From Gammaproteobacteria bacterium (GTDB lineage: Bacteria > Pseudomonadota > Gammaproteobacteria > Arenicellales > UBA868), in NCBI GenBank assembly GCA_022450155.1, contig JAKUQR010000003.1, positions 107,524-171,523 on the forward strand: 64,000 bases of DNA. Direction: 5' to 3'. Position 1 is the first letter of the stretch. Each line of letters begins with the position of its first letter. Shown piece after piece: positions 36,525-47,153 of this stretch. The notes under the pieces are model-generated. The model worked only from the letters and a program-made list of their open reading frames with translations. It made no database searches and had not been told where the DNA came from. The position numbers were made by a program, and so were the translations under genes.

Positions 36525-37580
36525 ATGGAAAAAGAGAGAATCAAAGAATACGCAGGCAAGGTAATGAGCGACTTGTCCGGCGGTATGGCAGCCGGCTTGG
36601 CGTATGTAGGCGCTCAGACAGGTCTGTTTCAGACACTTTCCGGGCAAGGACCAATGACGATGGAGCACGTAGTTGAAAAAAGCGGTTTGCAGCCGCGCTA
36701 TGTTGAAGAGTGGCTGAAAGGGATGGTATGTGCGGAATATCTCCAATACGACGTGGATAATGAAACGTTTGAACTGCCTGATGAGCTCGGTTTTCTTCTG
36801 GCCTCTGAAGGAACCGATCACTATATGGGGGGATTACTCCACTCATTGCCAATGATGTTGAGCGTGGCGCCCAGAGTGTCGGATGCTTTTATTAATGGCG
36901 GCGGTGTTCCGTTCGAAGATTATGGGCAGGACGGGATACTGGCTATAGACCTGATGAACCGGGGGCTTTACGAGCAGCGTTTTGTCAGCTACTGGCTGAA
37001 ATCGATGCCGACGGTGTACGAAAAGCTAACCGCCGGAGGGCGGGTGCTTGACTTTGGCTGTGGTACCGGACACGCAGTACTCACGATGGCCGGCGCATTT
37101 TCTGAATCGCAGTTCATCGGCCTGGACATCGACCAAGCGTCCATCGAGCAGGCCTGCAAATATGCTCAGGGTGCAGGGCTTACCGGTAATCTTAATTTTG
37201 TTCAGGGTACGTTTGCAGATCTCGAGCCCGGTCAGCAATTTGATTTGATCACCACTTGTGACTGTATTCATGATCTGACAGAGCCTGTGGGGGTGTTGAA
37301 GAAGCTATGCGAATTGCTCAGTTCTGACGGGACACTGTTCATCATTGAACCGAAGGTCGCGGACAACCTCGAAGAGAACATTAACCCTATTGGTGCGTTG
37401 TACTACGGCATGAGTGTGTTCCACTGTATGACGCAGTCGCTGGCTGCTGGTGGCCCTGGCCTTGGAACGTGTCTTGGCCCGTCGGGAATGGAGTCGCTGG
37501 TGAAACAGGCTGGCTTTAACAGTTTTGAAGTGCTTGAACTGAAGAGTCAGATGACGTTGTTCTACGCGGTTCGTCACTGA
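36525..37580 (+). CDS. SAM-dependent methyltransferase with N-terminal winged helix
   Basis: A 351-residue class I methyltransferase. Residues up to about 110 form a helix-rich/winged-helix dimerisation region (VVEKSGLQPRYVEEWLKGMV), as in O-methyltransferases and Rv2258c-like proteins. The SAM site is VLDFGCGTG (174-182), followed by IGLDID and the TTCDCIHDL segment. ATG 36525 is selected because AAGGAG (36512-36517) sits 7 bp ahead; the ATG at 36495 has no such site. The methyl acceptor is unknown, and no partner biosynthetic genes are nearby. Confidence 0.85.
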   Translation: MEKERIKEYAGKVMSDLSGGMAAGLAYVGAQTGLFQTLSGQGPMTMEHVVEKSGLQPRYVEEWLKGMVCAEYLQYDVDNETFELPDELGFLLASEGTDHYMGGLLHSLPMMLSVAPRVSDAFINGGGVPFEDYGQDGILAIDLMNRGLYEQRFVSYWLKSMPTVYEKLTAGGRVLDFGCGTGHAVLTMAGAFSESQFIGLDIDQASIEQACKYAQGAGLTGNLNFVQGTFADLEPGQQFDLITTCDCIHDLTEPVGVLKKLCELLSSDGTLFIIEPKVADNLEENINPIGALYYGMSVFHCMTQSLAAGGPGLGTCLGPSGMESLVKQAGFNSFEVLELKSQMTLFYAVRH

Positions 37581-37586
37581 TAAAGA

Positions 37587-37606
37587 CTCCAGGTTATTAT
37601 CTGGAG
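37587..37606 (+). terminator. Weak hairpin after methyltransferase gene
   Basis: CTCCAG (37587-37592) and CTGGAG (37601-37606) pair with an 8-nt loop just behind the methyltransferase stop codon. No T-run follows, so intrinsic termination is uncertain. Confidence 0.25.
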
Positions 37607-37743
37607 CGGGTTGTTCGGGGGCTTTGTCTGGACGCTTAGTTCTTGAATCAGTCTACAAGGTAAGTTGCCTGACATAGGTTCTGAAGTGGTATGGCCTCAG
37701 ATTTAAACTGTAGTGTTACACAACAAAAACGAAAGGACCCGCG

Positions 37744-39285
37744 ATGAACGGTGCTGAAAGTCTGGTTCGAACACTGTTGGCCGGTGACGTGGACGTGTGT
37801 TTTACCAATCCAGGTACGTCAGAGATGCACTTCTGCGCTGCTTTGGACAAGATTAACGGGATGCGCTGCATTTTGTGTTTGTTCGAAGGTGTTGTGACCG
37901 GTGCGGCGGATGGTTATGGCCGAATGTCTGATAAACCCGCAGGGACGTTGCTGCACCTGGGCCCCGGGCTCGGCAACGGTCTGTCGAACCTCCACAACGC
38001 CAAAAAAGCCAGAACGCCGATTGTCAATATTGTCGGCGAACACGCGACTTACCACATAGCCTACGACGCACCGCTGACAGCCGATGTCGAAGGCATCGCA
38101 CGCCCTGTCTCTGACTGGGTTAGAACCTCTGTCGATTCAAAGTCCGTTGCTTCTGATGCTGCGGAGGCAATTGCTGCTGCCCGGACATTCCCTGGAGCTA
38201 TATCAACTTTGATTCTACCGGCCGACACTGCCTGGACCGACGGGGCCGGTGTAGCCGAAGTTCCTGTCCAAGCGGGTCCGGGGGCAGTCGGTGAGGCTGC
38301 TGTAGAAAACTGTGCTGCGGCCCTGTGTACTGGTGAACCCGCCATGTTGCTGCTGGGTGGGAGAGCACTGCGCGCACCAACACTCGAGATTGCGGGTCGG
38401 ATTGCCGCGCACAGTAACGCAGCAATACGGTCTGAATTGATGTCAGCCAGAACCGAGCGGGGGGCGGGCCGTGTCACCGTTGAACGTATTCCCTATGTGG
38501 TCGACCAGGCGGTAAAGGTTCTGGAGGGTATCCGTCATCTGATTCTGGTCGGTGCCAAGGCGCCGGTCGCATTTTTTGCTTATCCAAACAAGCCCAGTCT
38601 GCTCATCCCACAGAACTGTGAAATCCATGTTCTGGCAACGGCCGAAGAGGATATTGCGGACGGTCTCGAGCGCCTGTGTGATTCGATCGGGGCACAGTCG
38701 ACGTCGCCTAATCTAGAATTAGCAAAGCGTCCTGATCTGTCTTCCGGTGAACTGACGCTCGAGGCGCTCTGGGCGGCGGTTGGCCATTTGCTTCCCGAAG
38801 ATGCAATCGTCTCCGATGAGTCGATCACATCGGGGCGTGGGCTTCATTCATTTACTCGAGGCTGTCCGCCACACGACTGGTTGGCCGGTACAGGTGGAGC
38901 GATCGGACGCGCCTTGCCGGAAGCGACCGGTGCAGCTGTGGCCTGTCCTGATCGGCCAGTGCTGTGTCTTTCCGGTGATGGCAGCGCGATGTACACGGTA
39001 CAGGCGTTGTGGACGCAGGCGCGAGAAAATCTTAACGTCACAACGGTCATATTCAACAATCGATCGTATGCTGTTCTGCACGGTGAACTCAGAAATGTAG
39101 GTGCTGTGCCTGGACCGACCGCGCATGATATCTTCGATCTCGATAGACCAGATCTGGACTGGGTCGCTATGGCGGGCGGTATGGGCGTTGAAGCAGTGAG
39201 GGTAGATACGGCCGAGCAGTTCAACACAGCATTGGCCGCGGGCCTTCACAGCAGCGGGCCGATGCTGATCGAGGCCATGGTCTGA
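37744..39285 (+). CDS. ThDP-dependent enzyme (acetolactate synthase/benzoylformate decarboxylase-like)
   Basis: A 513-residue thiamine diphosphate enzyme. The N-terminal Pyr domain has the catalytic glutamate Glu48 (CLFEGVV) and GAADGYGRM; the C-terminal PP domain has the GDG motif at 411-413 (GDGSAMYTVQALW) ending in IFNNRSY. The NPGTSEMHF start and the lack of an acetolactate synthase small-subunit gene point to the uncharacterised ALS-like group and not to IlvB itself. A 2-oxoacid decarboxylase or ligase role is likely. It converges with liuD across 13 bp and has its own leader. Confidence 0.82.
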   Translation: MNGAESLVRTLLAGDVDVCFTNPGTSEMHFCAALDKINGMRCILCLFEGVVTGAADGYGRMSDKPAGTLLHLGPGLGNGLSNLHNAKKARTPIVNIVGEHATYHIAYDAPLTADVEGIARPVSDWVRTSVDSKSVASDAAEAIAAARTFPGAISTLILPADTAWTDGAGVAEVPVQAGPGAVGEAAVENCAAALCTGEPAMLLLGGRALRAPTLEIAGRIAAHSNAAIRSELMSARTERGAGRVTVERIPYVVDQAVKVLEGIRHLILVGAKAPVAFFAYPNKPSLLIPQNCEIHVLATAEEDIADGLERLCDSIGAQSTSPNLELAKRPDLSSGELTLEALWAAVGHLLPEDAIVSDESITSGRGLHSFTRGCPPHDWLAGTGGAIGRALPEATGAAVACPDRPVLCLSGDGSAMYTVQALWTQARENLNVTTVIFNNRSYAVLHGELRNVGAVPGPTAHDIFDLDRPDLDWVAMAGGMGVEAVRVDTAEQFNTALAAGLHSSGPMLIEAMV

Positions 39286-39298
39286 AGGAGAGTGAAAT

Positions 39299-41305
39299 TT
39301 AATTTTCGGTCAGCGATGTATGCGCCGTATCGATCGTGGCCAGGATGTTTCCTTGTTCGACGAGCTGGTCCAGGTCCGTGTCCACGGTGCGCACCTGACC
39401 GGTCACGGGCGCTGTCAGGCTGTGCTCCATTTTCATGGCTTCCAGAACGACTACAGGATCCCCCTTGGTCACCTGATCTCCCGGTTTTACCAGGATCTGG
39501 ATGACTCGGCCGGTCATTGTTGCCTGAACAGTTCCGGAATTCTGGTCAATCTGACTTGATTGGGCACTCCGAGAATCAGACACAGTGAAGAACAGGCCGT
39601 TGACACCGACGAAAAGATTCTCGCCGGACATCAACAAGGTGCCCCGCAACATCTGCCCATCGTGCACGATAAACAGGTCCTCATCTGGCGTCATCGACTC
39701 GAACACTCGACAGCAACGGCCGTCAATCTGGGTTTCAAGTGTATTGCCGCTGGCCTTTGCAATCACTTCGCAGGCAACGCCGTCCATCTCAAAGTTGAAT
39801 CGCAGCTCTGGCGGCAAATTCAGCCGCCAGCCATTGGCACTGGACCAGGGGGAATCGGCGCCGCCACGCCGGTGGTGTCTTCGGCAGTATGGATCATGTC
39901 GCCACAGATAAAATGCAGCGAGCGCGGTTGCCGCACCAGTATCGGTGGGGTTGGCATGCACGAGTTCGTTGACATTACGTTCAATAAATCCGGTATCGGT
40001 GTCCGCGCACTGAACCGCCGTGCGGCTGGAAAGCTCACGCAGTAAAGGCAGATTGGTCCCCAGGCCTGCAACACTGCTGTGTCTCAGCGCGCGCGTCAGC
40101 CTTTGCCAACTTTGCCGGGGTTCACAGTCGTGAACAATGATTTTGGCGATCAAGGGATCGTAATGAATACCGATGGTATCGCCCGTTTTGACACCAATAT
40201 CGACCCGTACATGCTTGTTGTTTGGCGGAAAGCGCAGCCACAACAAATCACCAACACTGGGCAGAAACTCGTTCTGGGTATCTTCGGCATACAGTCTTGC
40301 CTCCACTGAATGCCCCGAGCACTGAATCTGATTTTGTTTGCAGGGCAGAGGGTCACCTGCAGCGACCTTGAATTGCCATTCGACGAGATCGATTCCGGTG
40401 ATCATCTCGGTTACCGGATGTTCGACCTGGAGACGGGTGTTCATTTCCATGAAGAAAAATTCATCACCACTGACCAGAAATTCCACAGTACCTGCACTGC
40501 AGTAACTGATCGTTTTTGCAATAGCCACAGCAGCCTCGGTTAATTGCGCGCGAAGTCGTGGTCGCAGGTTCTGGGCTGGGGCCTCTTCAATGACTTTCTG
40601 GTGCCGCCGTTGAAGAGAGCAGTCGCGCTCGAACATATGAACAATGTTGCCATGCCGATCACCGAATATTTGGACTTCGATATGGCGTGGCTGATCTAGA
40701 TATCGTTCAAGCAGGAGACGGTTGTCGCCGAAAGCTGCTTTTGCTTCCCGCTGACTGGTCGGGACAAGCTCTTGGAGTTCGGTAGGTGTGCGTGCAATAT
40801 GCATACCTTTGCCCCCGCCACCGGATACTGGTTTGATGATCAGCGGAAAACCCAGTGTGGTCCCAGTTGAGACAAGACCCGTGACCGACTGATCTTCACT
40901 GAGGAAGCCACTGAGTACCGGTACACCAGCCTGCTCAGCGACCTGTTTGGCTTGGGCCTTGTCGCCCATGGTTTCAATGGTGTGAACCTGGGGGCCGACG
41001 AAGGTCACGCCGGCAGTTTTACAGGCGCGGGCGAAGGCGGCATTTTCTGAAAGAAATCCATAGCCAGGATGAATCGCATCGCTGGCCGAGGACCTGGCCG
41101 CATCGAGTATACGGTCAGGGTTCAGGTAGCTCTCCGCAGCCGCTGCCGGGCCGATGCTGATCGCCTCGTCAGCCATCTCCACGTGTTGGGCACAAATGTC
41201 AGCCTCGGAATAGACGGCGACCGTCCGAAGTCCGACGCGTTTCGCAGTTCGGATGATTCGGCAGGCGATTTCGCCCCGATTGGCGACCAGAACAGTGCGT
41301 AGCAT
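39299..41305 (-). CDS. liuD: Methylcrotonyl-CoA carboxylase biotin-containing subunit
   Basis: A 668-residue acyl-CoA carboxylase alpha subunit: ATP-grasp biotin carboxylase (about 1-450) with GGGGKGMH and EMNTRLQVEHPVTE, a linker domain, and a C-terminal biotinyl domain whose acceptor is Lys625 in EAMKMEHS. With LiuB it carboxylates 3-methylcrotonyl-CoA in leucine breakdown. It is the last gene of the liu operon and shares one base with the hydratase gene. Confidence 0.93.
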   Translation of the reverse strand: MLRTVLVANRGEIACRIIRTAKRVGLRTVAVYSEADICAQHVEMADEAISIGPAAAAESYLNPDRILDAARSSASDAIHPGYGFLSENAAFARACKTAGVTFVGPQVHTIETMGDKAQAKQVAEQAGVPVLSGFLSEDQSVTGLVSTGTTLGFPLIIKPVSGGGGKGMHIARTPTELQELVPTSQREAKAAFGDNRLLLERYLDQPRHIEVQIFGDRHGNIVHMFERDCSLQRRHQKVIEEAPAQNLRPRLRAQLTEAAVAIAKTISYCSAGTVEFLVSGDEFFFMEMNTRLQVEHPVTEMITGIDLVEWQFKVAAGDPLPCKQNQIQCSGHSVEARLYAEDTQNEFLPSVGDLLWLRFPPNNKHVRVDIGVKTGDTIGIHYDPLIAKIIVHDCEPRQSWQRLTRALRHSSVAGLGTNLPLLRELSSRTAVQCADTDTGFIERNVNELVHANPTDTGAATALAAFYLWRHDPYCRRHHRRGGADSPWSSANGWRLNLPPELRFNFEMDGVACEVIAKASGNTLETQIDGRCCRVFESMTPDEDLFIVHDGQMLRGTLLMSGENLFVGVNGLFFTVSDSRSAQSSQIDQNSGTVQATMTGRVIQILVKPGDQVTKGDPVVVLEAMKMEHSLTAPVTGQVRTVDTDLDQLVEQGNILATIDTAHTSLTEN

Positions 41306-42102
41306 CAGGGTTTGGTGTGCCAGGGTGGGGAAGTTTTCTCAAGGAATGCGCTGATCCCGCTTCTGGCTTCTTCGGTAGTCCGAATATCTGCAATCAGCCT
41401 AGCGGTCCAGATTGCAGGGTCTTCTGCATCGGTTTTGTCACGCAGGCGTGACAGCAGTGCTTTGGCTGCAATCTGAGACCCAGGCCCACCGGCCAGAAGT
41501 TGCCTAACAACGGCGTTAGTCGACTCAGCGAGATTTGAATCTGGAACAACATCGTGGATCAGACCGATTCGGGCCGCTGTTGCTGCGTCAAATCGCTCAC
41601 CCGTCAAGAAATATCGGCGCGCTGCGCGCTGGCCAATGGCGTTGACGACGAAAGGGCTGATAACAGCGGGTATCAGCCCTAACCGGACTTCCGACAGGGA
41701 GAATATGGCTCGGTCTGAAGCCAGTGCGATATCACAGGATGCAACAAGTCCGACGCCTCCGCCGAATGCAGCACCGTTAACCGCGGCGACTGTCGGTGCC
41801 GGAAAGCTGTCCAGGGTATGCAGCATGGCTGCCAGTCTGTCAGCATCTGCACGATTTTCTTCAGGGCTGTAATCCGCGGCGCGATGCATCCAGTTTAGAT
41901 CGGCCCCCGCGGAAAAACTCTTTCCTTTTCCCCTCAGTACGAGCACTCTTATCTCAGCCTCGCCAGCCGCCTGTTCCAATGTGCTTGTTAACTCCATGAT
42001 CAACTCATCGTCGAAAGCATTGTGTACTGCCGGACGGTTTAAAGTCAGGTGAACAACACCACTATCGTCAATTTTCGAGGTCAAGGTCTTCATGGCACTC
42101 AC
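41305..42102 (-). CDS. liuC: Methylglutaconyl-CoA hydratase (crotonase family)
   Basis: A 265-residue enoyl-CoA hydratase. [22 protein letters not shown] oxyanion half (here [18 protein letters not shown]) and [21 protein letters not shown] form the active site region. Its place between liuB and liuD indicates hydration of 3-methylglutaconyl-CoA to HMG-CoA. It overlaps liuB by 4 bp. Confidence 0.9.
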   Translation of the reverse strand: MSAMKTLTSKIDDSGVVHLTLNRPAVHNAFDDELIMELTSTLEQAAGEAEIRVLVLRGKGKSFSAGADLNWMHRAADYSPEENRADADRLAAMLHTLDSFPAPTVAAVNGAAFGGGVGLVASCDIALASDRAIFSLSEVRLGLIPAVISPFVVNAIGQRAARRYFLTGERFDAATAARIGLIHDVVPDSNLAESTNAVVRQLLAGGPGSQIAAKALLSRLRDKTDAEDPAIWTARLIADIRTTEEARSGISAFLEKTSPPWHTKP

Positions 42103-43706
42103 ATACGGAAGACGCCGTAGCGGGTCTGTTCGATAGGTGCATTGAACGCAGCGGAAATCCCCAGCGCGACGACCTGACGGGTATCAACCGGGTCTATCAC
42201 ACCATCGTCCCACAGCCTGGCACTGGCATAAAAGGGATGTCCTTGTGTTTCGTACTGGTCGCGTATATTGTTTTTGAAGGTCGTTTCTTCATCATCAGTC
42301 CAGGACTTACCCTGATGCTGGGCATTGTCCCGGCGCACTTCCGTCAGCACGGATGCGGCTTGTTCACCGCCCATTACTGAAATCCTGCCGTTAGGCCACA
42401 TCCACAGAAATCTTGGGTCGTAGGCACGACCACACATTCCATAATTACCTGCACCAAAGCTGCCGCCGATGATCACCGTAAATCGGGGTACGCGGCTACA
42501 CGCAACTGCTGTAACCATCTTCGCACCATCCCGGGCAATTCCCTGGTTTTCGTAACGTCTACCTACCATGAAACCGGTAATATTCTGAAGAAACAACAAC
42601 GGGATATTTCTCTGGCTGCACAACTCAATAAAATGTGTGCCTTTGAGAGCAGATTCTGAAAAAAGAACACCGTTATTCGCGACAATCCCAACGGGGTATC
42701 CGTGAATGTGGGCAAATGCGCAGACCAGCGTGGTTCCGTACCGGGCCTTGAATTCCGTAAATTCACTGGCGTCAACGATTCGACAGATAACCTCGCGAAC
42801 ATCGTAGGCTTTTCTGGCATCAGATGGAATCACGCCATAGAGTTCTTGCGGGTCGTAGACGGGTTCCCTGGGTTCAATACGCTCAACTGGTGTATTTGAA
42901 GGTGAGTTCAAGTTCGCAACCAGAGTACGAGTGAGTTCAAGTGCATGGTGATCGTTGTCAGCCAGATAGTCGGCGACACCGGATATACGGGTGTGTACGT
43001 CGGCACCACCAAGGTCTTCGGCAGTGACTTCCTCGCCGATTGCGGCTTTTACAAGCGGTGGCCCGCCGAGGAAAATGGTACCCTGATCACGTACGATGAT
43101 CGTCTGGTCCGACATGGCAGGGACATAGGCGCCGCCAGCAGTGCATGACCCCATCACAACAGCGATCTGCGGAATACCGGCCGCAGACATATTTGCCTGA
43201 TTGAAAAATATTCGACCGAAATGTTCCCGATCCGGAAACACTTCGTCCTGTTTGGGCAAAAAAGCTCCGCCCGAATCAACCAGGTAGATACAAGGCAGCC
43301 TGTTCTCTAACGCAATGGCCTGGGCGCGCAGGTGTTTTTTGACGGTAAGTGGGAAATACGTGCCACCCTTGACGGTTGCGTCATTGGCAACAACAACGCA
43401 TTCCCGGCCACTGATCCTGCCAATTCCGGTGATGATGCCGGCGGCCGGTACTTTGCCACCGTACATGTCCCACGCGGCAAGCTGGGAAAGTTCAAGAAAC
43501 GGTGTTGCCGGATCAACAAGTCTGCTGACCCGTTCGCGTACCGGCAATTTGCCTCGATCAAGATGTTTTTGCCGGGCGATCTGTGAGCCACCGATCGCGG
43601 CGATGGACACAGCCTGGCGAAGATCTTCAACCTTATCCCGCATGGCGCTGCGGTTGTGCTGAAAATCACTGCCATTGATCTCGACTGCACTGTTAAAGAT
43701 GGCCAT
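42099..43706 (-). CDS. liuB: Methylcrotonyl-CoA carboxylase carboxyltransferase subunit
   Basis: A 535-residue carboxyltransferase, full length for MCC beta. Family features are [57 protein letters not shown] and the C-terminal domain with [20 protein letters not shown]. These fit MCC better than propionyl-CoA carboxylase. It forms the holoenzyme with LiuD in the cytoplasm. Confidence 0.94.
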   Translation of the reverse strand: MAIFNSAVEINGSDFQHNRSAMRDKVEDLRQAVSIAAIGGSQIARQKHLDRGKLPVRERVSRLVDPATPFLELSQLAAWDMYGGKVPAAGIITGIGRISGRECVVVANDATVKGGTYFPLTVKKHLRAQAIALENRLPCIYLVDSGGAFLPKQDEVFPDREHFGRIFFNQANMSAAGIPQIAVVMGSCTAGGAYVPAMSDQTIIVRDQGTIFLGGPPLVKAAIGEEVTAEDLGGADVHTRISGVADYLADNDHHALELTRTLVANLNSPSNTPVERIEPREPVYDPQELYGVIPSDARKAYDVREVICRIVDASEFTEFKARYGTTLVCAFAHIHGYPVGIVANNGVLFSESALKGTHFIELCSQRNIPLLFLQNITGFMVGRRYENQGIARDGAKMVTAVACSRVPRFTVIIGGSFGAGNYGMCGRAYDPRFLWMWPNGRISVMGGEQAASVLTEVRRDNAQHQGKSWTDDEETTFKNNIRDQYETQGHPFYASARLWDDGVIDPVDTRQVVALGISAAFNAPIEQTRYGVFRM

Positions 43707-43732
43707 GGCTGCGTGTACTGGCTGACTGTCGA

Positions 43733-44920
43733 TCAGTTCAGTCGCTCAAAGGCCATGGCAGTTGCTTCACCTCCACCGATGCACAGCGCTGCAATGCCTT
43801 TGTGCATGTCGTATCTCTGAAGCGCCGAGAGTAGGGTCACGATTATTCTTGCGCCTGATGCACCGATAGGGTGACCCAGAGCGCAGGCGCCACCGTGCCG
43901 GTTGACTCGTTGGTGATCCAGTTCAAGATCACGCATCGCCGCCATTGTGACCACTGCAAACGCCTCATTGATCTCATAGAGATCAACGTCTGCTGCTTTC
44001 CAGTTGAGCTTTTCAAGCAGTTTTCTGATCGCAAACACGGGAGCAGTTGTAAAAAGGCTGGGTTCTTGAGCGTGACTGGCATGCCCGACAATCTTGGCCA
44101 GTGGGACGTGACCACCTTTTTCGGCGGCGGATAGACGCATCAGAACCAGCGCGGCGGCACCGTCTGAAATTGAGCTTGAATTTGCGGGAGTCACAGTACC
44201 CCCTTTGCGAAATGCCGGTTTGAGGTGCGGTATTTTTTCGACGTTTCCTTTAAGCGGTTGCTCGTCAGTATCGATCAGGTGGTCGCCTGCGCGATCAGAA
44301 ACGGTAACGGGAACAACTTCATTCTGGAAAGCGCCACTTTCGATGGCTTCTTTCGCCCGGGTCAGGGATTCGATCGCGAAATCGTCCTGATCTTCTCTCG
44401 AAAACGCATATCGATCAGCACAGTCTTCGGCAAACGTACCCATCAGTCGACCGGGTTCATAGGCGTCCTCGAGACCGTCCAGAAACATGTGATCAACCAC
44501 ATCTCCGTGACCCAACCGGTATCCGGCTCTGGCTTTTGGTAGGAGAAATGGCGCATTGCTCATGCTTTCCTGACCACCGCCGATAACTGTATCCGCACTC
44601 CCCGATGCGATCAGGTCGTTTGCAAGCATCACTGCCTTCATACCGGAACCACACATTTTGTTGACCGTGGTACAGCCGACGTCCAGCGGCAGGCCAGCAC
44701 CTAGAGCAGCCTGCCGTGCCGGTGCCTGGCCCTGGCCTGCGGGCAATACACACCCCATCAGCACTTCGTCGACGGTTGCGGGACCGATACGGGATCGTTC
44801 TACAGCGGCGTCTATGGCTATGGCGCCAAGTTCCGGAGCCGTAACCGGGGCCAGTTCACCCTGAAACCCTCCGAGCGGAGTCCGTGCTGCGCCAGTAATT
44901 ACGATCGGGTCTTCACTCAT
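43733..44920 (-). CDS. Acetyl-CoA C-acetyltransferase (thiolase)
   Basis: A 395-residue type II thiolase. Cys90 ([11 protein letters not shown]) is the nucleophile, [15 protein letters not shown] holds the catalytic histidine, and [10 protein letters not shown] carries the second cysteine. It would split acetoacetyl-CoA, the end product of leucine and ketone-body breakdown, into two acetyl-CoA. It sits between liuA and liuB, so it is part of the liu operon here, an arrangement seen in some proteobacteria. Confidence 0.92.
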   Translation of the reverse strand: MSEDPIVITGAARTPLGGFQGELAPVTAPELGAIAIDAAVERSRIGPATVDEVLMGCVLPAGQGQAPARQAALGAGLPLDVGCTTVNKMCGSGMKAVMLANDLIASGSADTVIGGGQESMSNAPFLLPKARAGYRLGHGDVVDHMFLDGLEDAYEPGRLMGTFAEDCADRYAFSREDQDDFAIESLTRAKEAIESGAFQNEVVPVTVSDRAGDHLIDTDEQPLKGNVEKIPHLKPAFRKGGTVTPANSSSISDGAAALVLMRLSAAEKGGHVPLAKIVGHASHAQEPSLFTTAPVFAIRKLLEKLNWKAADVDLYEINEAFAVVTMAAMRDLELDHQRVNRHGGACALGHPIGASGARIIVTLLSALQRYDMHKGIAALCIGGGEATAMAFERLN

Positions 44921-44937
44921 AAGCTCTCCGTTTTATG

Positions 44938-46104
44938 TCATTGTGTGTCGTCAAAAAGTTCTCTACCGATCAGCAGACGTCGGATTTCGCTGGTGCCGGC
45001 ACCGATTTCGTAAAGTTTTGCGTCTCGGAGCAGTCGGCCTGTGGGATAGTCGTTGATGTAACCGTTGCCACCGAGTGCCTGGATGGATTCCAGCGCCATC
45101 CAAGTGGCTTTTTCTGCAGCATAGAGAATGGCGCCAGCTGCATCCTTTCTTGTCGTTTCTCCTCTGTCGCACGCTGCAGCGACTGTATAAACATAAGCTC
45201 GTGAGGCATTCAGGGTCGTATACATGTCTGCCAGCTTGCCTTGCATCAGCTGAAACTGGCCGATGGGTTGACCAAACTGTGTCCGTTCGTGCACGTAGGG
45301 GAGTACCACGTCCATACAGGCCTGCATGATTCCTAGGGGACCGCCCGAAAGCACAACGCGCTCGTAGTCAAGGCCGCTCATCAGCACCTGAACGCCGGCA
45401 TTCAGTTCACCCAGCAGGTTTTCTTCCGGCACTGCACAGTCTTTAAATGTCAGCTCACTGGTGTTGGAACCGCGCATGCCGAGTTTGTCGAGTTTTTTCC
45501 CGGTGGAAAATCCGGTGAACGTTTTTTCTATCAGAAATGCGCTGATTCCTCTAGAGCCGGCTTTGGGCTCTGTTTTGGCATAGATGACTAGCACATCGGC
45601 ATCGGGCCCGTTGGTAATCCACATTTTGTTGCCGTTGAGCAGATAACCGTCGTCAACTCGGTCAGCGTGAAGCTGCATGCTGACAACGTCTGAACCACTG
45701 CCGGATTCACTCATAGCCAATGCACCGATGTGCTCGCCACTGATCAGCTTTGGGAGGTATGTTTGTTTCTGCTTGTCAGTCCCGTTACGGCGGATCTGGT
45801 TAACACAAAGATTCGAGTGAGCTCCATAGGACAAAGCGACAGCCGCTGACGCACGGCTGATTTCCTCCATGGCCACGGTGTGCTGCAGGTAGCCCATCCC
45901 GGCACCGCCAAAGGCTTCCTCTACAGTGATGCCGAGCAGACCCAAGGCGCCCATTTTTTCCCATAATTCCCGGGGGAAGTGGTTATTGCTGTCAATTTCC
46001 GATGCCTGGGGCGCGATCTCGGCACGGGCAAATTCACGGATTGAATCACGCAGCATATCGGTCGTTTCCCCGAGAGCAAAATTGAGTACAGATGCGGATT
46101 CCAT
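44938..46104 (-). CDS. liuA: Isovaleryl-CoA dehydrogenase
   Basis: A 388-residue FAD acyl-CoA dehydrogenase. The catalytic glutamate lies in the isovaleryl-type position within [15 protein letters not shown], as in human IVD, and not near the C-terminus as in most other members. [21 protein letters not shown] and [17 protein letters not shown] also match IVD. It makes 3-methylcrotonyl-CoA and starts the liu operon, whose promoter overlaps a large palindrome upstream. Confidence 0.94.
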   Translation of the reverse strand: MESASVLNFALGETTDMLRDSIREFARAEIAPQASEIDSNNHFPRELWEKMGALGLLGITVEEAFGGAGMGYLQHTVAMEEISRASAAVALSYGAHSNLCVNQIRRNGTDKQKQTYLPKLISGEHIGALAMSESGSGSDVVSMQLHADRVDDGYLLNGNKMWITNGPDADVLVIYAKTEPKAGSRGISAFLIEKTFTGFSTGKKLDKLGMRGSNTSELTFKDCAVPEENLLGELNAGVQVLMSGLDYERVVLSGGPLGIMQACMDVVLPYVHERTQFGQPIGQFQLMQGKLADMYTTLNASRAYVYTVAAACDRGETTRKDAAGAILYAAEKATWMALESIQALGGNGYINDYPTGRLLRDAKLYEIGAGTSEIRRLLIGRELFDDTQ

Positions 46105-46161
46105 GGGTTGTTTCCAGTGGCCAAAACCGGTGTTGTACGGCGCTGTTGTCGTACAAGGCGG

Positions 46162-46193
46162 ATTGTAGATTGACGTTTACGTAAACGTCAATC
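46162..46193 (-). promoter_or_regulatory. liu operon promoter overlapping a 26-bp perfect palindrome (LiuR-like)
   Basis: GATTGACGTTTAC (46168-46180) is followed at once by its exact reverse complement (46181-46193). Read on the minus strand, TTGACG (46186-46191) and TACAAT (46162-46167) stand 18 bp apart, a long spacer typical of MerR-type promoters, and the palindrome fills the spacer and -35. This resembles the binding sites of LiuR, a MerR-family regulator of leucine catabolism. Transcription should start about 50 bp before liuA. No liuR gene is in the window. Confidence 0.8.
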
Positions 46194-46321
46194 ATTTTGA
46201 GCTGCCCCGCCTCGATCGGCCGTTGCTTGTCAGGTGGTTACAGAAGGTGTGAAACTGCGGGTTTGTACGATCAAACCTACTGCACAGCGGCAGGTGACAG
46301 GTTCTGTGCTGACTCCATGTG

Positions 46322-47104
46322 ATGGCTAAAACCGAATTTATACTGAATGCAGCCGCGGAGAAGCTCGCTTATGTGTTTGAGCCCGGGCGGGCACCCTGTG
46401 TCGTATTCCTGAGCGGTTACCGCTCAGATATGTCCGGCACCAAAGCACAGTATCTTGCTGATCTTTGCCGGGCGCAGGGATATGCGATGCTGCGATTTGA
46501 TTATTCTGGGCACGGGCTCTCCAGTGGCCAATTTGAAAACGGCAGTATCAGCGCATGGACCCACGACACCCTGACAGTGATCAAGGCCGCCGTCGATGGG
46601 CCACTGATCCTGATCGGTTCCAGCATGGGTGGCTGGATCATGCTGCATGTCGCCCTCGCGCTGGGGCCGCAGGTCAGTGGCATGATCGGCATTGCCGCCG
46701 CCCCTGATTTCACCCGCGACCTGATGTGGCGGGACTTTACTGCCGAGCAGCGAGATACACTGAACCGTGACGGTGTCGTCCTGCTTGATTCAGAGTATGA
46801 CCCTGACGGCTATCCGGTAACCAAAGCGTTTATCGAAGACGGAGAAAGAAACTTGGTGCTGGAAAATTCCATAGACATCAACTGTCCCGTGCGTCTGATC
46901 CAGGGGATGCTGGACACGGAGGTACCCTGGGAAACTGCTATTCGATTGAGTCAAGCACTGATTACGTCCAATGTTCGTGTATGCCTGGTGAAGAACGGTG
47001 ATCATCGTCTATCAGACGATGTCCAGCTTCAGCTGCTGGGCAGCACGCTAGAAGATGTACTCGAGAACCTGAATCAGTGTGCAGACCTGGGAATACGCCA
47101 GTGA
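46322..47104 (+). CDS. Alpha/beta hydrolase
   Basis: A 260-residue hydrolase with the nucleophile in IGSSMGGW (Ser101), acid near LDTEVPW and histidine in NGDHRLSD. YSGHGLSSG and LSGYRSDMSGTK are typical of the cytosolic BEM46/YfhR-type esterases. ATG 46322 is used; GTG 46319 is the alternative. It is divergent from liuA and may share the palindromic control site, but its -10 on that side is poor. Confidence 0.82.
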   Translation: MAKTEFILNAAAEKLAYVFEPGRAPCVVFLSGYRSDMSGTKAQYLADLCRAQGYAMLRFDYSGHGLSSGQFENGSISAWTHDTLTVIKAAVDGPLILIGSSMGGWIMLHVALALGPQVSGMIGIAAAPDFTRDLMWRDFTAEQRDTLNRDGVVLLDSEYDPDGYPVTKAFIEDGERNLVLENSIDINCPVRLIQGMLDTEVPWETAIRLSQALITSNVRVCLVKNGDHRLSDDVQLQLLGSTLEDVLENLNQCADLGIRQ

Positions 47105-47153
47105 CGTGTTACGATCTCCCACGATGCCGTACAGAGTCGGTGGAGTTAAGGAT

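Noticed and set aside
46170..46199. Rightward promoter for the hydrolase from the palindrome's other TTGACG
   Set aside because: The matching -10 (ATTTTG or CATTTT) is poor, so only shared operator use remains possible.
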